Shown: positions 15,501 through 24,101, counted from the first letter of the stretch. The stretch is 37,738 bases of DNA from JBCBTJ01 sp039818665 (GCA_039818665.1 JBCBTJ010000030.1:1-37738), one strand, 5' to 3'. Notes: a model not told the origin generated them from the sequence alone. Translations and numbers: made by a program.

Positions 15501-15653
15501 CTCGCGGCCGCGATCGCCGGCGGCGTCGCCGGATCGGGCCTGATCGCGCTCTACTTCACCCCCGCCGTCTACCGGATCATGACCATGCGGCCGGTGGCGC
15601 GCCTGTTCGGTTGGCGGCCCCAGCCTGTCAGCCAGGCTCAACCCGCAGAATAG
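12531..15653 (+). CDS. RND-family efflux permease (AcrB/HAE1-like)
   Basis: 1040 aa inner-membrane proton antiporter of the AcrB superfamily. It has the N-terminal helix, a large periplasmic loop, the LGLLIDNAIVVIDE helix 4 region, a second loop beginning near LGQPIQFFPQTERD and a final bundle with GSIGLLGIAINGSIVVL. In AcrB the proton relay is Asp407, Asp408 and Lys940. Here the equivalents are Asp404, Asn405 and, by aligning the following Asn932, Ile931, so only one relay residue is kept. This marks a divergent subfamily rather than a broken gene, since the frame is full length and the helices are intact. The ATG follows GGAG. Confidence 0.92.
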   Translation: MWRTLFFRVPRLAVLAFLVVVAAGAGALLSLGRQEDPTLTERFGYVLTTLPGADAERMEALVTIPIENVLKELPEVVELESTSRGNVSQVSLEIDENLSPAEVDDAWTLIRNQVEQARPTLPAGASVPEVERVYVGAATLLVSLAWEGEGEAELAIMGRMARELELKLQNLPGTDETEIFGLPQEEIRIVIDSDALAAAGLSARDAAAIVAASDSKTPAGQLRADGANVGFEVGGEFDSIARIRAVPLSQQADGTSLRVGDVAVVSKGLEDPPTRVNVHDGRRAILVGAFIQGGLQVDQWAGAALAEVEAFTAAAPSGVAVEVVFNQSEYTTERLTGLTRNLGFSALIVFAALFICMGWRAAIVCGMALPLTICLVMILFNVFGIPLHQMSVTGLVIALGLLIDNAIVVIDEYDQERSRGRSRLEAIDKSLKHLFAPLFASTLTTALAFAPIALLPGSAGEFVGMIGVSVIFSVASSFLLSMTVLPAMGAWIDRRRKPGEKKRFWRDGVSFDTLSDGYRWSLGVVLAFPPLGILIAAVPAIIGFQLGLGQPIQFFPQTERDMFQVEITLPPEASIDEAMDATDRATALLQAYPSVQSVNWTIGEAGPRVYYNAFNNQQGVAGYASGWVQLESSEATREIVSDIQADMRRAFPEAQFLALPFEQGPPAAAPIEFFIKGDDFGALNAAGEATRKILAETPGVTYTTASLQLGAPKVTLRADEAAVAMTGQRLSGLAAELNAELEGVIAGSVLEGVEELPVRVIAPEGRRGDLGDLRSKTIGAGPGDAGAPLSALGEITLDPDTAVITRLDGQRVNTIRAFLAPYALPAPVLEVFLERLDASGFEPPAGSDISLGGEAANRGDAIGNLLGAAVPLLLVMSGAIALVFNSFRMAVLILVAGFLAMGYGFFGVWLFNLPFGFNAIIGSIGLLGIAINGSIVVLSALKSSPAARADDTDAQREIVIDMTRHIVATTLTTMGGFVPLILAGDQFWLPLAAAIAGGVAGSGLIALYFTPAVYRIMTMRPVARLFGWRPQPVSQAQPAE

Positions 15654-15670
15654 CAAGCATCGCTTGTTTT
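15654..15670 (+). terminator. Possible intrinsic terminator of the efflux operon
   Basis: Directly after the permease TAG, CAAGC-ATC-GCTTG forms a 5-base-pair stem (six with a G-U pair) followed by TTTT at 15667-15670. Short but correctly placed. Confidence 0.5.
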
Positions 15671-15717
15671 CGGCCGGCGCACGCTTCAAATCTGATGACA
15701 ACGAGGAGGAATGGACG

Positions 15718-16539
15718 ATGCCGGACACATCGGATCCAGGGACGCCCGCGCCCGTTTGGTCGCGGCTCGGCTTTGAAGCCGCCACCGCCGCGTCCGAAGA
15801 GCCGACGCTCGCCAGCCATCTGAATGCGGCGATCCTAATTCATGATCGCCTGCAGGACGCGTTGTCGTTCCAGCTGGCGCAAAAACTGTCGGGCTCGGAG
15901 ATGAACGCCCTACAGATCCGCGAGATCTGCGATGCGGCCTATGAGGACGATCCCGCGCTCGCGGAAGCCGCCGCGCGTGATATGCAAGCGGTCTATGACC
16001 GCGACCCCGCCTGCAGGTCTCTCATTCAGCCCTTCCTGTTCTTCAAGGGATTCCTCGCGCTCCAAACACACCGGATCGCCCATTGGCTCTGGAAAGAGGG
16101 GCGCGACACGTTGGCGTTTCAGTTCCAAAGCCGGTGCTCTGAGCTGTTCCAGGTCGACATCCATCCCGCCGCTGAAATCGGCTCTGGCGTCATGCTCGAC
16201 CACGCCACCGGCATCGTCATCGGCGAGACAGCCGCGGTCGGCGATGATTGCTCGCTTCTGCACGGCGTGACCCTCGGCGGCACCGGCAAGACCGTCGGCG
16301 ACCGCCATCCGAAGATCGGCAATGGCGTGCTCCTGTCCGTCGGCGCCAAAGTGCTCGGCAACATCACGGTCGGCGACAAGGCGAAAGTCGCCGCCGGCAG
16401 CGTCGTCCTCCAAAATGTCGAACCGCTCTGCACGGTCGCCGGCGTGCCGGCGCGTCCAGTCGGCGGCCCGTGCGCGGAAGCGGCCAAGAACATGGACCAG
16501 AGCATCCCCACCGACCTTTACAAGGGCGACGCGATCTGA
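15718..16539 (+). CDS. cysE: Serine O-acetyltransferase, CysE
   Basis: 273 aa. Acetylates L-serine with acetyl-CoA, the committed step of cysteine synthesis. The N-terminal helical domain (about 20-145) includes HLNAAILIHDRLQDAL and FLALQTHRIAHWLW. The C-terminal left-handed beta-helix shows VDIHPAAEIGSGVMLDHATG, IVIGETAAVGDDC, LHGVTLGGTGK and DRHPKIGNGVLL, the classical CysE series with catalytic His and Asp. ATG 15718 follows GAGGAGGA. The enzyme is usually feedback-inhibited by cysteine (family knowledge). A hairpin follows the gene, then DUF3126, the neighbour often seen in alphaproteobacteria. Confidence 0.96.
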   Translation: MPDTSDPGTPAPVWSRLGFEAATAASEEPTLASHLNAAILIHDRLQDALSFQLAQKLSGSEMNALQIREICDAAYEDDPALAEAAARDMQAVYDRDPACRSLIQPFLFFKGFLALQTHRIAHWLWKEGRDTLAFQFQSRCSELFQVDIHPAAEIGSGVMLDHATGIVIGETAAVGDDCSLLHGVTLGGTGKTVGDRHPKIGNGVLLSVGAKVLGNITVGDKAKVAAGSVVLQNVEPLCTVAGVPARPVGGPCAEAAKNMDQSIPTDLYKGDAI

Positions 16540-16578
16540 CGCCCAAACGCGCGCGACCGGCCAAGCGTTTGCGTCTTT
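16538..16578 (+). terminator. Hairpin after cysE, likely terminator
   Basis: CAAACGC (16544-16550) pairs with GCGTTTG (16565-16571); GACG (16538-16541) pairs with CGTC (16572-16575) across a 2-base bulge. TTT then follows. It starts within the cysE stop codon. Weak U-tract, so moderate confidence. Confidence 0.5.
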
Positions 16579-16623
16579 CAGCGAACGCCCTAGTCTGCGC
16601 GCGATTCTGATGGGAGCCGTGCG

Positions 16624-16833
16624 ATGGAGCGCGAAGAGACGCTGCGCCTTGAGGCGTATTTGAAGGAAAAGCTCAATCCGGGGCTGCGCCTCGTGCCTCG
16701 GGCGAAGACCGACGACTCCGTCGAGGTCTATCTCGGCGCCGAGTTCGTCGCCGTCGTCTACAAGGACGTCGACGAGGGCGAGACCGCTTATCAATTCCAG
16801 ATGACAGTCCTCGAGGAGGACATTTCCGGCTGA
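16624..16833 (+). CDS. DUF3126-family protein
   Basis: 69 aa, cytoplasmic, with the MEREETLRLEAYLKEKLNP start, RAKTDDSVEVYLGAEFVAVVYKD core and YQFQMTVLEEDI ending typical of the small alphaproteobacterial DUF3126 family that commonly follows cysE. GGGAG lies nine bases before the ATG. Function unknown; the constant link to cysE suggests a role around sulfur amino acid metabolism, which is inference. The ABC ATPase gene starts 16 bases downstream. Confidence 0.85.
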   Translation: MEREETLRLEAYLKEKLNPGLRLVPRAKTDDSVEVYLGAEFVAVVYKDVDEGETAYQFQMTVLEEDISG

Positions 16834-16849
16834 GGAGCTGACCGCGATC

Positions 16850-17620
16850 ATGCTGCTCGCCGTTGAAACGCTGACAAAACGCTTTGACGATGTCGTCGCG
16901 GTCGACGGCGTGAGCTTTGAACTGGACGCCGGCGAGACGCTGGCCCTGATCGGCGCGTCCGGCTGCGGCAAGACCACCACGCTCAAAATGATCAACCGCC
17001 TGATTGAGCCGGACCAAGGCGCGATCCGCTTAGGCGGCGAGGCGGCGGGCGACGTCGCCGCCCATGAATGGCGCCGGCGCATCGGCTACGTCATCCAATC
17101 CGCCGGGCTCTTTCCGCACCGGACAGTCGCCGAGAACATCCAGACCACGCCGCGCCTCTTGAACTGGGACGAGGACCGGATCGCGGCCAAGACGGGCGCT
17201 CTGCTTGACCTGGTCGGCCTCGCGCCGGCCGAATTCGCCGATCGCGCCCCCGACGAGCTTTCCGGCGGGCAGCGCCAGCGCGTCGGCCTGGCGCGCGCTT
17301 TGGCGGGCGAACCGGATCTGTTGCTCATGGACGAGCCCTTCGCCGCGCTCGACCCCGTCACCAAGGACGGTCTCCTCGAAGACATCGCCGCGCTCCGCGC
17401 CGAGCTTGGCTTCGCCGCTGTCATCGTGACCCACGACTTTTCCGAAGCTCTCCGCCTCGCCGACGAGATCGCGGTGATGGACGCCGGCCGCATCGTGCAG
17501 CAGGGCCAAGCGGCCGACCTCATCGCCGCACCGGCGGACGACAGCGTCGAAGCCATGCTCGCCGCCCCGCGCCGCACCGCCCGCGCCGTCAGCAAAGCCT
17601 TCGCCGGAGCGCTCGACTGA
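16850..17620 (+). CDS. ABC transporter ATPase, glycine betaine/choline type
   Basis: 256 aa nucleotide-binding subunit of the ProV/OpuCA group. Walker A GASGCGKT at 35-42, Q-loop in IGYVIQSAGLFPH, signature LSGGQRQR, Walker B LLLMDEPF and the switch His in VTHDF. The VIQSAGLFPH sequence is characteristic of osmoprotectant importers. It lacks the C-terminal CBS pair present in osmosensing OpuCA/OpuA ATPases, so direct ionic-strength gating through CBS domains is unlikely. Its TGA shares one base with the ATG of the permease gene (17620). Confidence 0.92.
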   Translation: MLLAVETLTKRFDDVVAVDGVSFELDAGETLALIGASGCGKTTTLKMINRLIEPDQGAIRLGGEAAGDVAAHEWRRRIGYVIQSAGLFPHRTVAENIQTTPRLLNWDEDRIAAKTGALLDLVGLAPAEFADRAPDELSGGQRQRVGLARALAGEPDLLLMDEPFAALDPVTKDGLLEDIAALRAELGFAAVIVTHDFSEALRLADEIAVMDAGRIVQQGQAADLIAAPADDSVEAMLAAPRRTARAVSKAFAGALD

Positions 17621-19167
17621 TGCCCGTCTTCGCCGAGGAATGGCTCGTCTTTCCAGAGCGCTACGCCGGACACCTCACGCTTTCCTTGGGCGCGCTCGCG
17701 CTGGGCATCCTCATCTCCGCGCCCCTCGGCGTGTTCGCCGCACGGTCCGAACGCTTGGCCGGTCCGGCGCTTGGCGCGGCGAGCGTCGTCCAGACCATAC
17801 CGGGTCTCGCACTGCTCGCGCTCATGGTGCCGCTGATGGGCGGGCGGATCGGGTTCTGGCCGGCCTTCGCCGCGCTCACGCTCTATTCGATCCTGCCCAT
17901 CCTGCGGAACACGATCGTCGGCCTTCGCGGCGTCGACGCCGATGTGCGCGAAGCCGCGCTCGCCGTCGGCATGACCGCCCGCCAGCGGGTGAGGGACGTG
18001 GACTTGCCGCTCGCCGCCCCGGTCATTGTCGCAGGCGTGCGCACCGCCGCGGTCTGGGTGGTCGGCGCGGCGACGCTCTCGACGCCGGTCGGCGCACAAA
18101 GCCTTGGCAATTACATTTTCCAAGGCCTGCAGACCCGCAATTGGGGCGCGGTCCTCTTCGGCTGCTTGATTTCCGCCGCGCTGGCGCTCGCCCTGGACCA
18201 AGTCATCGCACTGTTCGAGCGCGCGGCCAAAACCCGCCGCCGCGCCTTGCTGTATGGCGGGCTCGCCGGGCTCGCTCTGATCATCGCACCGGCGCTCACG
18301 GTCCTCAGCGGCGCGCAAAGCGCCGGCGCGCGCGGCGTCGCCGTCGCCCCCGGCGCGGTCACGCCTCTGGAAGGGCGCACCATCGTCGTGGGCGCGAAGG
18401 GGTTCACTGAGCAATATGTCCTCGCCGACCTCATTCGCCGCGTGTTGGAAGCCGAAGGCGCGCGCGTCGAGCTGCGCGACGGCCTTGGCTCCACGGTGCA
18501 GTTCGACGCGGTCGCAAGCGACGAGATCCATGTCTCGATCGACTATTCCGGCACCGTTTGGGCCACGGTGATGAAACGCGAGGAGCCCGCGCCGCGGGCG
18601 GTGATGTTCGCTGAAATGAGCGCCTGGCTGCTCGCCGAGCACGACATCCTGGCCTTCGCCCGTCTCGGCTTTGAGAACGCCTACGCCTTCGCCGTGACCC
18701 AAGAGACGGCCGCCGAGCGCAGCCTCGACGAGATCGGACAGCTCGCCGGCTCCGGCCTCTCCATCGCCTCCGATCCCGAATTCTTCGGCCGCCCGGAATG
18801 GACCCGCACCCGCGACGCCTACGGGTTGCAGGACCTCTCCACCCGCGGCATGGACTCGGCCTTCATGTACGATGCCGTCAAAAACGGCGAGGTCGACATC
18901 ATCACGGCTTATACGACCGACGGCCGGATCGACGCCTTCGATCTGGCGCTCCTTGACGACCCCTTCGCCGTGCTGCCGCCCTATGACGCGTTTATTCTCC
19001 TGTCGCCCCAGGCGAGCCAGGACGTGGCCCTTCTGAACGCGCTCGAGCCTTTGCGCGGCGCATTGACCAGCGAAGCCATGCGCCGCGCCAACGCCATCGT
19101 CGATCTCGAGCGCCGCCCGGTGGGGGAGGCGGGGGCGTCGCTCTACGAATTGGTGAACGCGCGTTAG
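17620..19167 (+). CDS. Fused ABC permease and substrate-binding protein (OpuCB-OpuCC-like)
   Basis: 515 aa. Residues about 1-240 form the membrane part: LTLSLGALALGILISAPLGV, VVQTIPGLALLALM and the ATPase-docking EAA loop EAALAVGMTARQRVRD, then further helices. From about 250 a type-II OpuAC binding domain follows: IVVGAKGFTEQYVLADLI, LGSTVQFDAV, HVSIDYSGT and a GEVDIITAYTTDGRI segment. The fusion displays the binding domain on the periplasmic face, so no free binding protein is needed. Likely cargo is a quaternary amine (betaine, choline, carnitine); fused proteins of this kind also include the ergothioneine importer EgtU, so that remains an alternative. Confidence 0.92.
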   Translation: MPVFAEEWLVFPERYAGHLTLSLGALALGILISAPLGVFAARSERLAGPALGAASVVQTIPGLALLALMVPLMGGRIGFWPAFAALTLYSILPILRNTIVGLRGVDADVREAALAVGMTARQRVRDVDLPLAAPVIVAGVRTAAVWVVGAATLSTPVGAQSLGNYIFQGLQTRNWGAVLFGCLISAALALALDQVIALFERAAKTRRRALLYGGLAGLALIIAPALTVLSGAQSAGARGVAVAPGAVTPLEGRTIVVGAKGFTEQYVLADLIRRVLEAEGARVELRDGLGSTVQFDAVASDEIHVSIDYSGTVWATVMKREEPAPRAVMFAEMSAWLLAEHDILAFARLGFENAYAFAVTQETAAERSLDEIGQLAGSGLSIASDPEFFGRPEWTRTRDAYGLQDLSTRGMDSAFMYDAVKNGEVDIITAYTTDGRIDAFDLALLDDPFAVLPPYDAFILLSPQASQDVALLNALEPLRGALTSEAMRRANAIVDLERRPVGEAGASLYELVNAR

Positions 19168-19260
19168 AAATCCCTCGCCGCACTGTGAGCGGACGCCGCC
19201 GCGCCGAACGCCTAGGTCTTCCTGCAATCCGATCCGTCCCTAGCAGGAGCCTCCTCAGCG

Positions 19261-20676
19261 ATGACCATGCGCGCTCTATTCTTGTCCACCGCCGGCGCTG
19301 CGGCGCTCGCGACCCTTGCCTTCACGGCGCAAGGGCGCGCGTCTGAAGTCGACGCTCCGCCCGTCCTCGCGCCTGTTGGTCTGGAACGCGCAGTCAGTCC
19401 GCAGACCTATCTCACCTTGCTCGCCTCCAGCGACACGGGCGAGATCAATCAAGCCCTCGCCGAGATCGAAGCGGCCTACACCCCGGCGCTCGCAACGCAA
19501 TTGGTCGAGGTCGCCATCCTCTCCGGCACAAGCCGCGCTGAGCGCGGTGTGATCGACATTTTGGAGCGCCGAACAGGCGAGACTTTCGGGGGCGACTACC
19601 GCGCTTGGTTCAAATGGATCTGGGCGCAGCCTGAGGCGATCACGGCCGATTACGCCGAGTTTAAAGCCGACCTCTACAGCATCATCGATCCGCGCTTTGC
19701 CGGCTATTTCTCAAACCGCCAGGACACCGCCCGCATCCGGCTCGACGAAATCCGCTGGGGCGGCGTGGTCCAAGACGGCATCCCGCCGCTGCGCGGGCCC
19801 GACATGATCGCCGCCGCCGACGCCGACTATCTCGCCGACGACAACATCGTCTTCGGGATCGAGATCAATGGCGACGCGCGCGCCTATCCGAAGCGCATCC
19901 TCGCCTGGCACGAAATGTTCGTCGACGAAGTGGGCGGCGAGAAGATCGCCGGCGTCTACTGCACGCTCTGCGGCACCGTCATTCCTTACAAGACCGAAGT
20001 GAACGGCGTGAACCACGAGCTCGGCACGTCCGGCTTCCTCTACCGCTCCAACAAGTTGATGTACGACGCGGCCACCCAATCGCTTTGGAACACGATCAAA
20101 GGCGAGCCCGTGGTCGGCCCGCTCGTCGATCGCGGCATCAAGCTGGAGCACCTCTCGGTCGTCACCACGACCTGGGGCGAGTGGAAGCGCCGCCACCCGG
20201 ACACGCAGGTCCTCTCCCTCGAGACGGGCCATCGCCGCGACTATGGGGAGGGCGTCGCCTATCAAGACTATTTCGCCACCGACCAGCTGATGTTCCAGAC
20301 CCCGTTCGACGACACACGTCTGAAGAACAAGCAGGAAGTCGTCGCGCTGCGCTTCGCGGCCTCGCCCGGCCAACAGCTCGCCATCGATACGGCGTTTCTA
20401 GAAGACAACCCGATCTACGCCGACCGGATCGGCGCGCAGAAACTGGTCGTGCTGACAGACGCGTCGGGCGCCAACCGGGTCTACGATCCGAAGGAGGTCG
20501 AGTTCGTCGACTATGACCGCGACAGCACGCTGACGGACGCCGAGGGTGTCACGTGGACCCTGGACGAGCAGCTGCTCACCGCCGAAGACGGCCGCACGCT
20601 GGAGCGTCTGCCATACCACCGCGCCTTTTGGTTCGGCTGGCACGCGACCTTCCCGGAGACGCGCCTCGTAAAGTGA
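19261..20676 (+). CDS. DUF3179-domain exported protein
   Basis: 471 aa with an N-terminal signal sequence (MTMRALFLSTAGAAALATLAF). The DUF3179 domain fills roughly 170-470: FGIEINGDARAYPKRIL, AGVYCTLCGTVIPYKT with Cys234-x2-Cys237, GTSGFLYRSNKLMYDAATQSLW, TTTWGEWKRRHPDTQVLS and a C-terminal PYHRAFWFGW. The cysteine pair and several His residues suggest a bound metal or heme, but the function of the family is unknown to me. It follows the transporter gene by 93 bases on the same strand, and its stop lies two bases from that of the convergent DUF4345 gene. Confidence 0.9.
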   Translation: MTMRALFLSTAGAAALATLAFTAQGRASEVDAPPVLAPVGLERAVSPQTYLTLLASSDTGEINQALAEIEAAYTPALATQLVEVAILSGTSRAERGVIDILERRTGETFGGDYRAWFKWIWAQPEAITADYAEFKADLYSIIDPRFAGYFSNRQDTARIRLDEIRWGGVVQDGIPPLRGPDMIAAADADYLADDNIVFGIEINGDARAYPKRILAWHEMFVDEVGGEKIAGVYCTLCGTVIPYKTEVNGVNHELGTSGFLYRSNKLMYDAATQSLWNTIKGEPVVGPLVDRGIKLEHLSVVTTTWGEWKRRHPDTQVLSLETGHRRDYGEGVAYQDYFATDQLMFQTPFDDTRLKNKQEVVALRFAASPGQQLAIDTAFLEDNPIYADRIGAQKLVVLTDASGANRVYDPKEVEFVDYDRDSTLTDAEGVTWTLDEQLLTAEDGRTLERLPYHRAFWFGWHATFPETRLVK

Positions 20677-20678
20677 GG

Positions 20679-21059
20679 TCAGTCCGCGCTGCGGGATCGG
20701 GCGAGGAACAAGGCCGCGCCGGCCGCGAGGAAAATCTCGAAGCCCACAAAGGTCAGGAACAAGCCCTCCGGCGCGCCGTCCAGCGGCGCGGCGGCGAAGC
20801 GCGCTGCGACATAGCCGCCGGCGTAAGCGAGCAGGGCGAAGAGCGCCGGCCGGCGATAGTCCGATCGAAACGCGCCCATCGCGAACAGCGTGGCGAGCCC
20901 CAAGCTCACCCCGCCATAAATGCCGCGCGCCTCATAGATCCCGTACTCGCCGGCGAATTCCACGCCGACCCCGCCCAGCACGTCCGCCGGTTGGATGAAG
21001 GAGGCGACGCCGAACACGAAGAACGAGGCCGCCGCCAGTCCTAGAAAGATGCGATCCAT
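20679..21059 (-). CDS. Small membrane protein, DUF4345-like
   Basis: 126 aa with four hydrophobic segments (about 3-20, 43-60, 67-85 and 95-118). The YEARGIYGGVSLGLA stretch after the first loop and the ARFAAAPLDGAP loop before a final helix containing Glu match the general DUF4345 layout. ATG 21059 follows GGATCGGGAT; the frame is open a little upstream, but that adds charged residues without a ribosome-binding site. Function unknown. Confidence 0.72.
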   Translation of the reverse strand: MDRIFLGLAAASFFVFGVASFIQPADVLGGVGVEFAGEYGIYEARGIYGGVSLGLATLFAMGAFRSDYRRPALFALLAYAGGYVAARFAAAPLDGAPEGLFLTFVGFEIFLAAGAALFLARSRSAD

Positions 21060-21126
21060 ATCCCGATCCCGCGCTAAACCCACCGCCAAGTGGGGGCGCG
21101 GGCGGCGGGCCGCAAGCGCGTCCGGC

Positions 21127-21939
<813 letters not shown>

Positions 21940-21963
21940 GGGACGACTCCTTCATCTGGGCGT

Positions 21964-21995
21964 AAAAAAACCGCAGGGCGGAAGCGCGCTGCGGT
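21964..21995 (-). terminator. Intrinsic terminator in the phoH leader (attenuator candidate)
   Basis: On the minus strand ACCGCAG and CTGCGGT pair (21995-21989 with 21976-21970). An inner GCG/CGC stem sits across a single mismatch and closes a 4-base loop. Seven U follow (21970-21964, the first being the last base of the stem). It lies upstream of the phoH ATG in the same direction, and the next gene upstream is divergent, so it can only terminate a transcript starting in the 22000-22183 gap. Confidence 0.75.
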
Positions 21996-22183
21996 CGGCT
22001 GGAAAGCGGAGGCGAGGGGACTCGTGTGCGTCGATGGTTTTGTCGGCGTGCCGTAGGCGGTCTTAGCGACATCAGAACGCGGTCCCTCGCGAATCTGTTG
22101 ATAGGGTGAGGCTAGCAGGGTTAAGCGGGCCTTAATTCTCATTCCGCCTTCGCAACGATCGGGGGCTCGATCTGGAGACGCGC

Positions 22184-22714
22184 ATGGCGATCTACGACTT
22201 TGGTGAAATTTCGGTGACAACGCCCGCCAGTGGAAATTACTGGGTTGCTGACAACGCGACCGTCCTTGGCAATGTGATTTTGGAGGAAAATGCGAGCGTC
22301 TGGTTCAACGCCGTACTGCGCGGCGACAATGATCCGATCACGATTGGCGAGAACTCCAATGTGCAAGACGGCTCTGTCCTGCACACCGACATAGGCTGCC
22401 CGCTCGTCATCGGGCGCGACGTGACGGTCGGCCATATGGCCATGCTGCATGGCTGCACGATCGGTGATGAGACGCTGATCGGCATCGGCTCGACCATCCT
22501 CAACCGCGCGAAGATCGGCAAGAACTGCATCATCGGCGCGCACGCCTTGATCCCAGAGGGCAAGGAGATCCCGGACGGCTCGCTCGTCATGGGCGCGCCG
22601 GGCAAGGTGGTGAAACAGCTGAGCGAGCCGCAGATCGCCATGATCCGCGCCTCGGCGCAGGTCTATGTGGACAATTGGAAGCGGTTCAAAACCGGCCTGA
22701 AGCCCGCCGGCTAA
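22184..22714 (+). CDS. Gamma-class carbonic anhydrase family protein
   Basis: 176 aa left-handed beta-helix of hexapeptide repeats ending in an amphipathic C-terminal helix. The three zinc/iron ligands of the gamma class are in place: His67 in VLHTD, His84 and His89 in VGHMAMLHG. SVWFNAVLRGDND gives the conserved Arg46 and Asp48 and GENSNVQDG the Gln61-Asp62 region. It may hydrate CO2 or be a non-catalytic homologue (YrdA/PaaY/CaiE group), which cannot be separated by sequence reading alone. GGAG precedes the ATG. Its TAA interlocks with the TAG of the convergent GYF_2 gene. Confidence 0.92.
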   Translation: MAIYDFGEISVTTPASGNYWVADNATVLGNVILEENASVWFNAVLRGDNDPITIGENSNVQDGSVLHTDIGCPLVIGRDVTVGHMAMLHGCTIGDETLIGIGSTILNRAKIGKNCIIGAHALIPEGKEIPDGSLVMGAPGKVVKQLSEPQIAMIRASAQVYVDNWKRFKTGLKPAG

Positions 22715-23277
22715 TCCAGCTTGCCCGCCCAAACGCTGCGCAAATGGGTGCCGGCGCCCGGGTCTTGATTGACCCAAGCCAGCCGATCGCGCGAGGCGTC
22801 GACGATGAGCGCGGTGTCTTTGCTCGTGAGCGCGTGCTGCAGCGCGGTTTGGATCTGCGCGAGCGTGACGCGCGAGCGCAGAACGAAGGTGTGGCGGCCG
22901 GCGTCGGCGAACCGGCCGAGGCCGTTCAAGGCGTGGATCAGCGCGCCCTCGGACGCTTCGCTCAATTGCGCCACCACCACAAAATTGCCGGGCTCCGATT
23001 GCGCAGCGTCCGATCCAGAGGCGTCGCGCTTGAAGCACGCCGCCAATTCCGGCGCGTCGCGCGCCGGGATGAGCGCTGCGCCGTCGCCGGCGGCGATCAA
23101 CGCGCCCGGCCCGATCCGGCCCTTCTCCGCAAAAGCGCGCATCTGACCCAGCGTGAACGGCCCGTGTTCGCGCCCCTTTGCAAAGACGCGCCAGCGCGGC
23201 GGATCCACGTCCGCAAGGTCGAGCGGGCCGGGCTTGACCCTACGGAGAGGCTTGGTCGGGTTGGGCAGAGGCGCCAT
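22711..23277 (-). CDS. GYF_2-domain protein
   Basis: 188 aa, no signal peptide or membrane helix. Residues about 28-78 look like a GYF_2 domain (PRWRVFAKGREHGPFTLGQM ... GRIGPGALIAAGDG) with Trp29, the GPF at 39-41 and the following helix. The remaining 110 residues contain NFVVVAQLSEASEGALIHAL and DTALIVDASRDRLAWVNQD, which I cannot assign. GYF-type domains bind proline-rich peptides in eukaryotes; the bacterial version is thought to be an adaptor. ATG 23277 is chosen as the first in-frame ATG giving the conserved region; the ribosome-binding site is weak. Confidence 0.78.
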   Translation of the reverse strand: MAPLPNPTKPLRRVKPGPLDLADVDPPRWRVFAKGREHGPFTLGQMRAFAEKGRIGPGALIAAGDGAALIPARDAPELAACFKRDASGSDAAQSEPGNFVVVAQLSEASEGALIHALNGLGRFADAGRHTFVLRSRVTLAQIQTALQHALTSKDTALIVDASRDRLAWVNQDPGAGTHLRSVWAGKLD

Positions 23278-23318
23278 GGATGATCCGTCGATAAAACAAG
23301 CTTGGGAGGACCTAACCA

Positions 23319-24098
23319 ATGTCGGACTATCAATTCGTGAACGCGAGCCGCGACGGCGCCACGCTGATCGTCGAGATCAACCGGCCGGAGAAAATGAACG
23401 CGCTTCACCCGCCGGCCAACAAAGAGCTGGGCGAGATCTTCGATGGCTTCGCGTCCGATCCCGAGCTCTGGGTGGCGATCATCACCGGCGCCGGCGACCG
23501 CGCCTTTTCCGCCGGCAATGACCTCCGCTACCAGGCCGAGGGCGGCGAGATGTTCCCCGTGCCGTCGGGCTTTGGCGGGCTCACCAACCGCTACGATCTC
23601 AACAAGCCGGTCATCGCCGCGGTGAACGGCGTCGCCATGGGCGGCGGGTTCGAAATCGCGCTCGCCTGCGACCTCATCATCGCATCCGACAATGCCCGCT
23701 TCGCCCTGCCGGAGCCGCGCGTCGGCCTCGCCGCGCTCGCCGGCGGCCTGCACCGCCTGCCGCGTCAAATCGGCTTGAAGCGCGCCATGGGCATGATTTT
23801 GACGGGCCGCCACGTGCCCGCCGAGGAGGGCAAAGAGCTTGGTTTCATTAACGAGGTCGTGCCCCAGGCCGAGCTTATGAATGAGGCCAAAAAGTGGGCC
23901 GGGCTCATCGCCGAATGCAGCCCGATGTCCATCCGCGCCTCCAAAGAAGCGGTCATGGGCGGGCTCGACATCGCCAATTTCCAGGAGGCGTTCAACACGC
24001 GTTTCCCGGCGATCAAGGCCATGCTGAGCAGCGAAGACTTTATCGAGGGCCCGCGCGCCTTCGCCGAAAAGCGAAAGCCGAATTGGTCCGGCAAATAA
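23319..24098 (+). CDS. Enoyl-CoA hydratase/isomerase (crotonase) family protein
   Basis: 259 aa crotonase fold. The oxyanion-hole strands ITGAGDRAFSAGNDL and VNGVAMGGGFEIALACDL, and Glu112 and Glu132 (in FALPEPRVGL), match the two catalytic glutamates of true hydratases, so it is probably active on a 2-enoyl-CoA or related thioester. The closest pattern is the CaiD-like/short-chain hydratase branch, but the exact substrate is open. GGGAGGA lies 12 bases before the ATG. Its stop is separated by only three bases from the stop of the convergent PilZ gene. Confidence 0.92.
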   Translation: MSDYQFVNASRDGATLIVEINRPEKMNALHPPANKELGEIFDGFASDPELWVAIITGAGDRAFSAGNDLRYQAEGGEMFPVPSGFGGLTNRYDLNKPVIAAVNGVAMGGGFEIALACDLIIASDNARFALPEPRVGLAALAGGLHRLPRQIGLKRAMGMILTGRHVPAEEGKELGFINEVVPQAELMNEAKKWAGLIAECSPMSIRASKEAVMGGLDIANFQEAFNTRFPAIKAMLSSEDFIEGPRAFAEKRKPNWSGK

Positions 24099-24101
24099 GG
24101 G

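Noticed and set aside
17086..19227. Very long open frame (713 codons) on the minus strand
   Set aside because: It lies antisense to the clear ABC ATPase and permease-binding protein genes; its composition (Asp, Gly, Arg and His rich with no motif) is that of a GC-rich antisense shadow.
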